NCBI GenBank assembly: GCA_007694005.1 | Contig: RECN01000086.1 | Span: forward strand, 106,095 to 158,957 | Length of the DNA: 52,863 nucleotides | Direction of reading: 5' to 3' | DNA from: Spirochaetaceae bacterium | GTDB taxonomy: Bacteria > Spirochaetota > Spirochaetia > DSM-27196 > SKKC01 | In this document: positions 34,789 through 44,900 of the stretch, piece by piece | Numbering within the stretch: position 1 is the first letter of the stretch | Layout of the letters: each line of letters opens with the position of its first letter | The notes under the pieces: model-generated | The model's database searches: none | The model's input: only the letters and a program-made list of their open reading frames with translations | What the model was told of the DNA's origin: nothing | Translations under genes and position numbers: made by a program

Positions 34789-35766
34789 ATGAGCAACTGG
34801 TACCATACACTACAGACACAGACGGAGCGATTTCTCACGTGGCGACACGCGCGAAAGGAGCGGCTCAAGCGAAAACAGGCGGGGAAAAACACCGTTCTCA
34901 GCTGGATTGAGAGTTTTCTCTGGGCCGCGGTTGTCGTGCTTTTCCTGAATCAGTTTCTGATACAGGCCTACGTCATACCGTCGGGCTCCATGATTCCGAC
35001 GCTGGAGATCGGTGACCGTATTTTTGTGAACAAGGCGGTCTTCGGGCCGGAACTGATACCCGGCTACGGAAAACTTCCCGGTTTCCGTAACCCGGAGCGT
35101 GACGAGATCATCATTTTCGAGAATCCGAGCTACGTCTCGCGACCACCGGCAGTCGAGGTGTTTCACCGCCTCGTGTTCATGCTGACCCTCAGCCTGGTGA
35201 ATCTTGACCGGGACGAGTTCGGCAGACCGCGCGAACAGTTCCTGATCAAGCGCGCCGCCGGCTATGAGGGCGACCGCATTCGAATACGTGACGGTCAGCA
35301 CGAGTTCCGTGCTCGAGGCGAATCTCAATGGATGAGCGAAGCCGATCACAGGGCCCTCCACGGTCTCGAGTACCCGGTTCAGCGTCTTGTCGAAGCATCG
35401 TCCATGCGTGACTTTACCGACGCCGGCCGGGCGCGGGCGCTTGCCGATATTGGCGTCGCCCCGCCGCGCGCGCTGCGCGACGCGGTGGATCGCGCTTCAC
35501 GGGTACAGGTAACCGACCGCTTCGCCTTGACCGAGGGCTACAATCGAACCCGCTATCAGGTGGCTCCGAACAGCAGCCGCTTCGAACGTCTGCACCACGA
35601 AGGAGAAACGGGATGGTATGTGCCCGACGGCCATCTGTTCGGTATGGGGGACAATCGTGACAACAGTCGGGATGCCCGGGACTTCGGTCCGGTACCGCTT
35701 GACGCCGTACTTGGTCGGGCTATGGTCAGATACTGGCCGGCGGGACGTATAGGAGCGATTCACTAG
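34789..35766 (+). CDS. lepB: Signal peptidase I
   Basis: Cleaves signal peptides of exported proteins on the outer face of the inner membrane. 325 residues. One membrane helix (about 42-60, LWAAVVVLFLNQFLIQAYVI) leads to the active-site motif PSGSMIPTL with the nucleophile Ser67. The general base is Lys154 in FLIKRAAGYEGDRI. The late motif GMGDNRDNSRDARDFGPV is intact. Residues of about 165-255 form a large insertion typical of Gram-negative domain II. No convincing Shine-Dalgarno. The paralogue follows after two bases. Confidence 0.95.
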   Translation: MSNWYHTLQTQTERFLTWRHARKERLKRKQAGKNTVLSWIESFLWAAVVVLFLNQFLIQAYVIPSGSMIPTLEIGDRIFVNKAVFGPELIPGYGKLPGFRNPERDEIIIFENPSYVSRPPAVEVFHRLVFMLTLSLVNLDRDEFGRPREQFLIKRAAGYEGDRIRIRDGQHEFRARGESQWMSEADHRALHGLEYPVQRLVEASSMRDFTDAGRARALADIGVAPPRALRDAVDRASRVQVTDRFALTEGYNRTRYQVAPNSSRFERLHHEGETGWYVPDGHLFGMGDNRDNSRDARDFGPVPLDAVLGRAMVRYWPAGRIGAIH

Positions 35767-35768
35767 TC

Positions 35769-36524
35769 ATGATACATAGTGTCCGCTCCACGGGGAGCTA
35801 CCGCGGACCCGAAGATCGCAGTGCGGGGAATCGCATTCGGGTTCTGCTGACCGTCATCATCATTTTCCTTGTCTGGTACCGGCTCTTCACGTTCTTTTTC
35901 GCCGCCGGTGTCCGCGTTGAGTCGGGCGGTATGGAGCCGACAGTTACACAGGGCGACGGCCTTCTCGCGTCCCGCATAAGCCTCGGTCTTCCGCTGCCGT
36001 TCACCGATGCGCGACTCGGGGGATCAGACCCTGCGCGGGATGACATTGTGGTTTTTACACCGAATGAGGTCAGACCTGAACCGGCTGTGCTTCGGGCAGC
36101 GGACGGAATCGTCCGTCTGTTGAGCTTCGAACGCCTCTCGCTGCGCGGACTTCACGGGAGAGAATGGGAGCCGGGAACACGCATCGCGCGGGTCATTGCA
36201 GAACCGGGAGACACGGTCAGCATGGTACAGTGGCATTATCGCGTTCAACGTGCCGGAAGCACGGCGTTGGGTTCCGATATCGATGAGCGGGACGGTGCTG
36301 TGCGCATACACCGGCCCGGGTTCGCGTTCGAGACCGATGTGGACTTGCCTCTGTCCGGAAATATGGCTCCGTTTACCCTCGGGGAGAACGAATACTGGCT
36401 CGCGGGCGACAACAGGGGCAGGGCATTTGACTCGCTCCAGACCGGCCCCGTTTCCGGTGAGCAGATACACGCACGTATTGTTTTTCGCTTCACTCCGCTA
36501 CCGCGTTTCGGCGGTATACGATAA
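35769..36524 (+). CDS. Signal peptidase I paralogue without catalytic Ser and Lys (predicted pseudoenzyme)
   Basis: 251 residues, S26 peptidase fold. One membrane helix at about 23-45 (RVLLTVIIIFLVWYRLFTFF) precedes VRVESGGMEPTV, where the family has PSGSMxPT: the nucleophile position before Met55 is Gly54. The general-base motif reads RIARVIAEPGD, with Ala140 where Lys is expected. The structural motif WLAGDNRGRAFDSLQTGPV is kept. Loss of both catalytic residues with retention of the fold argues for a non-catalytic role, perhaps a partner or regulator of the active LepB encoded two bases upstream. No frameshift or stop is seen. Confidence 0.85.
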   Translation: MIHSVRSTGSYRGPEDRSAGNRIRVLLTVIIIFLVWYRLFTFFFAAGVRVESGGMEPTVTQGDGLLASRISLGLPLPFTDARLGGSDPARDDIVVFTPNEVRPEPAVLRAADGIVRLLSFERLSLRGLHGREWEPGTRIARVIAEPGDTVSMVQWHYRVQRAGSTALGSDIDERDGAVRIHRPGFAFETDVDLPLSGNMAPFTLGENEYWLAGDNRGRAFDSLQTGPVSGEQIHARIVFRFTPLPRFGGIR

Positions 36525-36572
36525 ACTGATTGTACGGTATAGAATTACACTACAGAAAGAGGATGCAGACGA

Positions 36573-37316
36573 ATGTCAGGTCACAGTAAATGGGCAACGA
36601 TACGCCACAAGAAAGGAGCGGCGGACGCCAAGCGCGGAAAACTGTTCACCAAACTAATCAAGGAAATCATCGTGTCGGCTCGCGAAGGCGGAGGCGACAT
36701 CGAAGCGAATCCACGCCTCCGTACCGCAGTCCTGAAAGCGAAAGGCGCGAACATGCCGAAGGACAATATTGAACGCGCCATCAAGAAAGGCACCGGGGAT
36801 CTTGAAGGTGCGGACTACGAGGAGCTTTCCTACGAAGGCTACGGCCCGGGCGGGGTTGCGATCATGGTTGAGTGTCTTACCGATAACCGCAACCGCACCG
36901 CAGCGGATGTCAGAAGCGTGTTCAGCAAGAGCGGTGGTAACCTCGGCGAAACAGGATGTGTCGGCTATCTTTTTTCCCGTAAGGGGATCATACAGTACAG
37001 CGCGGAGCGCTACACCGAGGACGAAATTCTCGAGCAGGCTCTCGAAGCGGGTGCGATGGATGTCAGCACTGAAGGTGACCAGATCGAAGTCACAACGAGT
37101 CCCGAGGATTTCGAGGAGGTGCTTCGCATCATGGAGGAAGCCTCGTTTGAGCATGAGTTTGCCGAGGTGGCACGCGTGCCCGAAGCGACGGTAACCCTCG
37201 ACGAAGACGGGACCCGCAAAGCGCTGAAGATTATCGAAGCCCTCGATGATCATGACGATGTGCAGAACGTCTCGACAAACCTCGACATACCCGACGATTT
37301 CGATACGGAATCATGA
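36573..37316 (+). CDS. yebC: YebC/PmpR/TACO1 family protein
   Basis: 247 residues. Starts with the family hallmark [20 protein letters not shown], followed by the basic [20 protein letters not shown], and has [23 protein letters not shown] and the [14 protein letters not shown] turn. Members are described as transcriptional regulators and more recently as translation factors that relieve ribosome stalling at proline stretches. The gene overlaps ruvC by four bases (ATGA), the widespread yebC-ruvC pairing. Confidence 0.95.
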   Translation: MSGHSKWATIRHKKGAADAKRGKLFTKLIKEIIVSAREGGGDIEANPRLRTAVLKAKGANMPKDNIERAIKKGTGDLEGADYEELSYEGYGPGGVAIMVECLTDNRNRTAADVRSVFSKSGGNLGETGCVGYLFSRKGIIQYSAERYTEDEILEQALEAGAMDVSTEGDQIEVTTSPEDFEEVLRIMEEASFEHEFAEVARVPEATVTLDEDGTRKALKIIEALDDHDDVQNVSTNLDIPDDFDTES

Positions 37317-37828
37317 CTGCAATTCTCGGCATTGATCCCGGCCTGGCATCCACCGGATACGGTATCATTGCTGTGGAGGGGAGCCGCATCAGACATCTCG
37401 CTCACGGTGTGATCAGCACCCCTGCGTCTGACGAGGCGGGGGCGCGACTCGACCGCATATTCTCCGAAATCGAAACACTGCTTACCCGCTACGGACCCAC
37501 CGAAGCGGGTATCGAAGCGTTGTATTTTTCCAAAAACATCACCAGCGCCATTCCGGTCGCCCACGCGCGTGGCGTCGTCCTGCTCGCACTCGCACGCGCG
37601 GGAATCACGGCGTGCGAATACACGCCGCAGGCGATTAAACGGGCGATTGTCGGTGAAGGTCGTGCAGACAAACGTCAGATCACGGAGTTTGTTCGTGTTC
37701 TTCTGAATCTGCCCGAGCCGCCAGGTCCTGATCATGCGGCAGATGCCCTCGCAACAGCCATCTGCCACAATAACAACCGCGGCTTCCTTTCGTTGCAAAA
37801 GGCAGCTCTGGGGAAATCGTCACCATGA
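37313..37828 (+). CDS. ruvC: Holliday junction resolvase RuvC
   Basis: 171 residues, RNase H-like fold. Cuts Holliday junctions made by recombination. Metal-binding residues are Asp8 ([14 protein letters not shown]), Glu68 ([11 protein letters not shown]), and His141 with Asp144 in [11 protein letters not shown]. The His version of the last motif is also used by Thermus RuvC. Overlaps both yebC and ruvA by four bases, implying coupled translation. Confidence 0.96.
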   Translation: MTAILGIDPGLASTGYGIIAVEGSRIRHLAHGVISTPASDEAGARLDRIFSEIETLLTRYGPTEAGIEALYFSKNITSAIPVAHARGVVLLALARAGITACEYTPQAIKRAIVGEGRADKRQITEFVRVLLNLPEPPGPDHAADALATAICHNNNRGFLSLQKAALGKSSP

Positions 37829-38409
37829 TCAACAGTGTGGAAGGCATCCTGAGCTCACGTGGTCCTGGCTTTGTCCGGGTGAAGGTCGGAGGTATTGAGT
37901 TTCATCTCGAGGCCTCCGAACAGACGGTACGGGCCATGCCTCCTGCAGGGACCGAGGTACAGCTTCTGACCTTTCTCTATGTGAGGGAAGACATCATGAA
38001 GCTGTACGGCTTCGCCAGCGATGTTGAACGGACGCTCTTCCTGCAGCTACTCACCGTAAGCGGCATCGGGCCGCGCCAGGCCCTCAAAATGCTCACCGCG
38101 GCTCCCGCAGAGCGACTCATCGCAATGCTCGAGAGCGAGGATACCGATGCCCTTGCATCACTCCCCGGACTCGGCAAGAAGACAGCCGGCAGAATCGTAT
38201 TACAGCTGCGTGGCAAACTCATACAGGAAAGCGAAGTCGGGGCGGATGCGTGGGACGACCTCATTTCCGGCCTCGTTGAAATGGGCTACGACAAGGCACA
38301 GGCCACGAAAGCCGTGCAGCAGGCCTCGGAAGAGGCCGCTGCCGAGGGGGTGGAACCGTCGTCGATGGAACGGGACGTATTCAGACGGGCGCTCCTCTCT
38401 CTGGGATAG
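37825..38409 (+). CDS. ruvA: Holliday junction branch-migration subunit RuvA
   Basis: 194 residues. The OB-fold domain comes first (about 1-62). Two helix-hairpin-helix motifs follow, LTVSGIGPRQALKML and LASLPGLGKKTAGRIVLQL, that grip the junction. The C-terminal UBA-like domain (ALLSLG at the end, with LVEMGYDKAQATKAV) contacts RuvB. It lies six bases upstream of ruvB. Confidence 0.96.
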   Translation: MINSVEGILSSRGPGFVRVKVGGIEFHLEASEQTVRAMPPAGTEVQLLTFLYVREDIMKLYGFASDVERTLFLQLLTVSGIGPRQALKMLTAAPAERLIAMLESEDTDALASLPGLGKKTAGRIVLQLRGKLIQESEVGADAWDDLISGLVEMGYDKAQATKAVQQASEEAAAEGVEPSSMERDVFRRALLSLG

Positions 38410-38415
38410 ACTGAC

Positions 38416-39453
38416 ATGGAAGATTTCGACGAAGGCATCCTGAATAACGAACTGCGCGATGACGACCAGTTCGAGATACGACTGCGACCACAACGCCTTG
38501 AAGAGTTTCAGGGCCAGACGCCGGTGAAAGACAACCTCAAAGTCTTTGTCACTGCAGCGCGCGGGCGCCAGTCGGCACTCGATCATGTGTTTCTCAGCGG
38601 CCCGCCGGGTCTTGGCAAGACGACCCTCGCGGGTATACTCGCACACGAAATGGGAGCCGAGTTCAAGGTCACCTCGGCTCCGGCTCTTGAGAAACCGAAG
38701 GATCTTGCCGGCCTTCTGACGTCCATGAGCGAGGGCACGCTGTTCTTCATCGACGAAATCCACCGACTGCGTCCGGCCATAGAAGAAATGCTCTATATCG
38801 CAATGGAGGACTACGAGCTTGACTGGATCATAGGTCAGGGACCTGCTGCACGGAACATACGGATACCACTTCCGCCGTTCACGCTCGTCGGCGCAACGAC
38901 CAAGCCCGGTAAGGTCGCAGGTCCGCTCTACAGCCGCTTCGGAATCACCGTACGCCTTGAGCTGTACAGCGAAGAAGAGATAGAGCTCGTCCTGCACCGA
39001 TCCGCGAAGCTGCTTGGAATCGAGTGCAGCGACGATGCTGTCAGCATGCTCGCGCGAAGCGCACGCGGTACCCCCCGCGTCGCAAACCGTCTGCTCAGGC
39101 GTGTGCGCGACTTTGCGGAAGTACTTCACGACGGGACGATACAGGAGTCGATCGTCGAACAGGCTCTGCAGCGCCTTCTCATCGATTCTATCGGTCTGGA
39201 GCACCATGACCGGGAAATACTCAAAACGATCATCCGCAACTACGCCGGAGGGCCGGTCGGTGCGGAGACCCTCGCGATTTCAATCGGGGAGTCCATCGAT
39301 ACGCTCGAGGATTTCTACGAGCCGTATCTGATTCGAAGCGGACTTCTGAAACGAACGCCACGGGGACGAATGGTAACCCCACAGGCCTACACACATCTTG
39401 GACTGGAGCCACCTGGAACACCCGACAATGGAAACGAGCAGCTTCTTTTTTGA
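38416..39453 (+). CDS. ruvB: Holliday junction helicase motor RuvB
   Basis: 345 residues, AAA+ ATPase that pumps DNA through the RuvA tetramer. Opening segment [14 protein letters not shown], Walker [14 protein letters not shown] (Lys68), Walker [11 protein letters not shown], sensor LVGATTKPG, arginine finger region YSRFGI, and a winged-helix C terminus ending [15 protein letters not shown]. Its last 26 bases overlap the queA start. Confidence 0.97.
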   Translation: MEDFDEGILNNELRDDDQFEIRLRPQRLEEFQGQTPVKDNLKVFVTAARGRQSALDHVFLSGPPGLGKTTLAGILAHEMGAEFKVTSAPALEKPKDLAGLLTSMSEGTLFFIDEIHRLRPAIEEMLYIAMEDYELDWIIGQGPAARNIRIPLPPFTLVGATTKPGKVAGPLYSRFGITVRLELYSEEEIELVLHRSAKLLGIECSDDAVSMLARSARGTPRVANRLLRRVRDFAEVLHDGTIQESIVEQALQRLLIDSIGLEHHDREILKTIIRNYAGGPVGAETLAISIGESIDTLEDFYEPYLIRSGLLKRTPRGRMVTPQAYTHLGLEPPGTPDNGNEQLLF

Positions 39454-40480
39454 TCTACCCGAGGAACTCATTGCACAGACCCCCGCAGACAGGCGTGATC
39501 ACACGCGTCTGATGGTCTGTTCATTTCAGGCTGATGATGAAGCCGAGCCCGTCGAGCACATGCGTACCGCCGACTTCGCCGAGCTCGTTCCCGCAAACGC
39601 CGTTGTCGTGGTCAACGACTCCCGGGTGCGGAAATCGCGCATACTCGCTCGTCGGGAACACGCAGGAGGAAGTCGCGAATGCGAGGTTCTGTTTCTTTCA
39701 TCAGACGCGAATGGCTCCGTCTGGGATGTCATCCTCGGTCGTGCCGGCCGGCATCCCGAGAATGGCGTATACCACCTCCCCGGGGGGCGCAGCGGAACCA
39801 TATCCAGTCGGAACGAACAGACCTTTCACATGACCTTAGACCGTGCGCTTGAAGAACCCTGGTTTCAGGAACACGGCCATGTGCCGCTTCCTCCGTATAT
39901 ACGACGCGACGATTCCTTCGAAGATGAGGAACGTTACCAGACGGTGTATGCGAAGGAAATCGGGTCGGCGGCAGCGCCGACGGCGGGGCTGCACTTTACC
40001 ACCGACATCCTCGATCGCATGCGCTCACGAGGTGTGCAGATTGCACCGGTTACGCTGCACGTCGGTATCGGTACCTTTGCACCGATACGGACAGAGAGCA
40101 TCGAAACCCATCATATGCACGAAGAGCGCTATCATATCAGCGAGGATAGTGCCCGGATCATCAATCAGGCGGTGAAAGACAGCCGGCCGGTCGTCGCCAT
40201 AGGAACGACCTCGGTACGGACTCTCGAAAGCGCCGTTGATAACACCGGTTTCGTGTGTGCCGGATCGGCAGCAACAAGCCTGTACATATACCCCGGCTAC
40301 GAATTCCGGATAGTCAGGGAGATGTTTACGAACTTCCATACACCAGGCAGCAGTCTTGTCGTGATGGTTTCGGCCTTCGCAGGGACCGGGCGGATAAGAC
40401 GCCTGTATCAAACTGCAATAGAGAAGCGGTACCGCTTTTTCAGTTACGGTGATGCGATGTACCTGCGGCGACGCGACTGA
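39428..40480 (+). CDS. queA: S-adenosylmethionine:tRNA ribosyltransferase-isomerase
   Basis: 350 residues from the ATG at 39428, where homologues begin ([20 protein letters not shown]). The frame is also open to an ATG at 39398 inside ruvB. QueA builds epoxyqueuosine in the anticodon loop of tRNAs from preQ1. Family blocks are [60 protein letters not shown] and [20 protein letters not shown]. The overlap with ruvB matches the ruvAB-queA order common in bacteria. Confidence 0.96.
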   Translation: METSSFFFDLPEELIAQTPADRRDHTRLMVCSFQADDEAEPVEHMRTADFAELVPANAVVVVNDSRVRKSRILARREHAGGSRECEVLFLSSDANGSVWDVILGRAGRHPENGVYHLPGGRSGTISSRNEQTFHMTLDRALEEPWFQEHGHVPLPPYIRRDDSFEDEERYQTVYAKEIGSAAAPTAGLHFTTDILDRMRSRGVQIAPVTLHVGIGTFAPIRTESIETHHMHEERYHISEDSARIINQAVKDSRPVVAIGTTSVRTLESAVDNTGFVCAGSAATSLYIYPGYEFRIVREMFTNFHTPGSSLVVMVSAFAGTGRIRRLYQTAIEKRYRFFSYGDAMYLRRRD

Positions 40481-40513
40481 ACACCGTTCACAGAGGCAGC
40501 ACGGCCTTTCAGC

Positions 40514-40538
40514 AGGTCTCCGGTCAGTAGGTCTCCGG
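40514..40538. repeat. Short tandem duplication at the end of the minus-strand gene
   Basis: AGGTCTCCGG occurs at 40514-40523 and again at 40529-40538, an offset of 15 bases, with similar flanks. The second copy encodes the last residues (GPETY) and abuts the stop of the minus-strand gene. The first lies just outside it. It looks like a small local duplication. Confidence 0.6.
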
Positions 40539-41150
40539 ACCCATGTCTAGAAACTGCTGTCGGACACGGTACAGTCGCTCCAGGTGATCATCAATGATCT
40601 CGTTGTAGTCGAGATCACCGGTTTCGATGCGATAGTTCTGATCGACCCAGTGCTGCACCTCTTCGAGATGGACGAAACGCAACTGCCACGCCCGTTCCGA
40701 CCAGACGAGGGCTTCATCCCAGTAAATGCGCGCGTACTGGAAAAGATCCTCGGCGTGTTCGAGACTTTCCAGGTTCAGATCGACCCACGGGTAGTTAAAG
40801 AAGTACGCATTGCGCCGGTTATAGCGGTTCGCCCAGGCAAGATACAGGTCGACCAGCAGCAGGTTCACGTGCATGTTGAAGAGGTAGCGATACCGCTCCC
40901 AGTCACGTTCGTTTTCGATTCGTGCAATGGCGTTCAAGGGGTTCGCAAAATCCGCTCGAAGCGTCTGTTCGAGCCAGTAAATGTTCTCGTTGAGGTTCAG
41001 AGGCTGATTGTAGAACTGCCTCCGATACATGCGATACAGCTGCTCCTTGTACAGCAGTCGATACGACGATGCTGTCGGCGCGACGAAGGCAAGGAGCAGA
41101 CAGAGAGATACGAGACGGTACAGATTCGTCCGATGCGTGCGGGGTCTCAC
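40524..41150 (-). CDS. Secreted aromatic-rich protein of unknown function
   Basis: 208 residues with a GTG start and a probable signal peptide (LYRLVSLCLLLAFVAPTASS). The mature part is helical and unusually rich in Tyr, Trp, Asn and Arg: YRMYRRQFYNQPLNLNENIY, WANRYNRRNAYFFNYPWVDL. No family is recognised. It follows tmk by 17 bases with no clear Shine-Dalgarno, suggesting coupling to tmk translation. The composition suggests a packed helical periplasmic protein or binding of a flat ligand or glycan; this is inference. Confidence 0.65.
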   Translation of the reverse strand: MRPRTHRTNLYRLVSLCLLLAFVAPTASSYRLLYKEQLYRMYRRQFYNQPLNLNENIYWLEQTLRADFANPLNAIARIENERDWERYRYLFNMHVNLLLVDLYLAWANRYNRRNAYFFNYPWVDLNLESLEHAEDLFQYARIYWDEALVWSERAWQLRFVHLEEVQHWVDQNYRIETGDLDYNEIIDDHLERLYRVRQQFLDMGPETY

Positions 41151-41167
41151 AATAGAAGTATCGGAAC

Positions 41168-41794
41168 TCAGTCGAGATACCTACACACTTCACGATGGAC
41201 TTCTTCCACCGTTTGTGTACCGTCAATCCGGTATACGGTGCTTCCCTGAGCCACCATATGTTCGAGGGCTGCTTCGTACGCACTCAGGGTTTCGACGAGA
41301 AAGGTCTCCCGCTCGAAAAGCTCACGTTCGTTTCGACCTTCAAGTCTGTCGAGGCAGACTGATACCGGAACGTCGAGAAAAAACAGCCGCTGCGGGACAG
41401 GCAGTTCACCGTTGAAGCGAATCACCTGCTCAAGCCCGCACGTAACGCCCTGATACGCCAGGCTCGACGGCAGGTAGCGGTCACAGACGATTCTGACCCC
41501 GTTCTGATGACGGGCAACAACACCGCGATCGGGATCGTACATGTGCGACCTCCGGTCGGCGGCAAAGAGCAGCGCCAGACTGTGGTGATCGGCGTGCCCA
41601 CGGTGCCCGAGAATGTCCCGGATGTGCAGGCCCACGGGGCCATCGGTCGGTTCGCGGTCCAGGTCGACGACGTGGCCGTCCCGATGTATGGTCTGTACGA
41701 GCAGCTGAGCCTGCGTCGTGGTACCGGCGCCGTCAAGCCCTTCGAATACGTAGAAATGCTCGAGAACGGGACGGTTATTGGGCGTCTTTATCAT
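41168..41794 (-). CDS. tmk: Thymidylate kinase
   Basis: Phosphorylates dTMP to dTDP. 208 residues. The order of motifs is normal: P-loop region YVFEGLDGAGTTTQAQ, REPTDGPVG, the DRY block VCDRYLPSSLAYQG, FFLDVPVSVCLDRLEGR and the LID arginines. The P-loop is unusual: the invariant Walker A Lys is replaced by Thr25 (GAGTTTQ where GSGKSTQ is usual). AGGAG is 10 bases from the ATG. Divergent from tamB. Confidence 0.88.
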   Translation of the reverse strand: MIKTPNNRPVLEHFYVFEGLDGAGTTTQAQLLVQTIHRDGHVVDLDREPTDGPVGLHIRDILGHRGHADHHSLALLFAADRRSHMYDPDRGVVARHQNGVRIVCDRYLPSSLAYQGVTCGLEQVIRFNGELPVPQRLFFLDVPVSVCLDRLEGRNERELFERETFLVETLSAYEAALEHMVAQGSTVYRIDGTQTVEEVHREVCRYLD

Positions 41795-41832
41795 GTATAT
41801 TCTGCTCCTGCCTTTTTTCGCGATTCACTCTG

Positions 41833-41841
41833 TGATACAAT
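41833..41841 (+). promoter_or_regulatory. Putative extended -10 promoter of tamB
   Basis: TGATACAAT (41833-41841) has the TGn extension plus TACAAT, five of six matches to the -10 consensus. The -35 region 17 bases upstream is only a T run (41813-41818), acceptable for extended -10 promoters. A leader of about 55 bases would precede the TTG start at 41902. Confidence 0.45.
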
Positions 41842-41901
41842 TGAACCGGCGAGGGGAATGGGGTGCGCGACGGGGCACGGTAACGTGTAAGGTTAACTGA
41901 A

Positions 41902-44900
41902 TTGAACGCCAAGAGCCAGAACCTGTTGACGAACATCCTGCAGGCTTTCCTGATTTCCTCGCTTTTCGTACTCACGGCAGTGCTGTTTGTACCCGTACAA
42001 CGCCTTATATCCGAACGCATGGACGAGCTTCACGCCGAAACCGTCGCGCTGATTGAGGAGTACTTAGGCCGAAGCTTCACATACGACCGGATTTCTCCCT
42101 CGTTTCTTACCCGTTTTAACATACACGGCGTTCGCATCGGGTCGTCAGACCGTAATGAAGTGCTGCTCGAACTAGATTCACTCTCGATACGCTATCGCAT
42201 TCTCCCGCTCATCCTCGGAAGACCGGCGGAAGCGCTTTCCGGGATACACGTACAGAATACCGAACTCTCTATCGACACCTCACGCGATCGTGAACTCATG
42301 GACCTCTTCTTCGGGAGCGGCACCCGTAGCCCTGCAGACGGTGCCGGCAGTGGTTTTCTCTCAGCGGTGCCCGAAGGGGTAACCGTATCGGGGAGAAATC
42401 TTACCGTCGGCCTCGTCGATCAACGAGGCAGCGCCCGATTGAGCCGGCTGCGTTTTGAAGCTGAACAGCGAAGCGACGGGATCGAGCTCGACGCACGATT
42501 TGATATCGCCGGCGAAACGGCTCTGTTTTCCGAACTCGGTACCATTGACTCTCATATTCGTCTGGAAGCCAGACTCGATTCATCGCTGCAGAGTATCTCA
42601 GCCCTGCTGGATGTACGCTCGCTTGACAGCGCGCTTTTCCGCCTGAACCGTCAGCAGTTCAGGCTTCAGGCGGGCGGCGACCGGCTGGAAATCCGCAAGG
42701 TCGAGGATGCAGCAGCGATCGACATCTCTTTCGTCATGAGCGGGGACTCCGCAGTGGTCACGACTGTTGCCGAAGACTATCAGCTCTCACAGCTGATCCG
42801 TCTGCAGGGCGACTGGCAGGAGTTCGACCCATGGCTTTCGAGCAGCCTTTCGGGAAACGGTTCTTTTACCTGGGATCGCGATACCGACGGAGCATATCTT
42901 GTCAATTTCTCGGCCCGGGTTCCGGAGGAGCAGGTGCAGGGCGGTCTCGAGTTCGATCTCAGGGCACGGGGAGACCTTCGTCGTGCAAACATTCCGACCC
43001 TGCGCGTGACGACCCCTTACGGACGTGTCCTGTTTTCAGGTGCCATCTCCTTCGACAGCTGGATCCCCACCGGATCCCTGCAGCTTGACCGCATCACAGT
43101 CGGGGATATTCCCAGCCTCAGCGCCTCATTCACGCTTTCGGCAGAACGCGACACAGGAGTTGCACGAGCGTCCAGCCTTACCTACGGCGATGTAGCTTTT
43201 CGCGATCTGGAGATCCGCCTTGGTCGTGACGGCTCTCGCGTGCAGGCGGATATGCACACACGCATCGAGGATTCGGGCTCATTCAGAGCGTGGGGCGCTA
43301 TCGATTTTCGTGACCTCGACAACGCTCGTTTCGCGGCGATAGTCTCCGACGTCAGCGTGCAACACGCGGTGCTGCCACTCATCGACGCGATCGCAGGTGT
43401 GCCAGCCGCGGTAAAGACGTCGCCGTACCAGGAAGGTCTCAGTCTCTCGGGCTATCTCAACTGGTTCGGGTTCGACCCCGGGACACGCTCAGTTCAGGCA
43501 TCGATTCAGGTCGAAGACCGACAAACAGATGAGCGATCGGCGACGCTCACCGTAGACGTACAGGGTACTGCCATCGGCGGAACCTTCGATGCACGGATTC
43601 CCGGACTGGAACTCAGCAGCGACTATCGGCTGCAACCCGTTCACACGACTCTGCTCGAGGCAGACTCCCGGCTCGTAATTCAGGGCACCGAGTACGACAT
43701 TTCGGCGCTACTCGGCGAGAGTTATCTCTTCGTTTCGGGAGGACCGACAATACAGGCCGAGGTTCTGTTTCCTCAGGATCAGCCGATGACCGCGTCAATC
43801 CGATTGCGCGATCTGCCGATTCCCGAGACCGCTTACACAGACGCAGACACGCGACTCAGCGCGCAGCTTGACGCCGAGTACGGCTCCGAAGAGAGCTGGC
43901 GTGTATCGGTTCGTGAACTGCGGACGGACAATATCCATCTTCCGTGGCTCGAAACGGTCAGCCTGTCGGCTCAGGGACGCTTCGATCAATCCGGCGCCGT
44001 CCTCGAACGAATCAGCGTAACCGACGCCTTCGGTACACTCGAAGCAGCCGGGATACTGCAGTGGAACCTCGCCGAACGCACCGCGTTCTCAGTCGACCTT
44101 GTCGCCGACAGCGTCGATAATCCGTCTGAACGTTATGAGGTGCAGCTTTCGGTGACTGACCGGGTTAGCGGTTCCGTGCGAATGCGTGCTGCCGACCTGC
44201 GCCGGGCTCGTGTCGATACGCTCGAAGGTGCAGCGGATGCAGGCATCACGATCAGCGGAACGGCAGATGCTCTTGAGTTCTCCGGGTCCGTGGCCTCAAG
44301 AGGCGTCACCTTTGACGGAGAAGCGCTGGAAGTGAGCGCTGCCTTCGACGTTTCTCCGGAAGCGTTTCAGATCAGGCAGTTCGCCGGGAGCTACATAGGC
44401 GTTGACTTCGAGAACGGGGCTGCCTGGATATCAGCCGAAACCGGTGCCCTGCTTGCCGATATCGACACGGCGGTGCCGCTCGGGGGCGAAATCTACCCGA
44501 TACGTCTTGAGCTTGACGGTATACTCACGCCGCCTGACGAGACCAGCAGGGCCGGGTTCAGTTCCGAGTTTTTCGAGCGTGACATGCAGCTCTTTGCAAG
44601 AGTACAGGGTACACCCGTATTCGGCGATCTGCCGGATATCTGGGAACTAGACCTGACACGACGCGACGGCCGCATCAGCATAATCGGTGGCCCCGAGAAC
44701 TCGGTGGCTGTGGTCGTCGAAGAAAACGGTGAGTTCTTTATGACCCTCTCGAGTCCGCTGCCTCTGGTCGTAGAGGCAGACGGCAGCTTCTCTGCCGGTG
44801 AGGTCGAGTTGAACCTCAACGGCCTGCAGCTTGACGTCGCGTCGCTCCCGGGCGTACTCGACTTCGGTGAAGTCGCCATTACCGCCGGACGTGCATCGGG

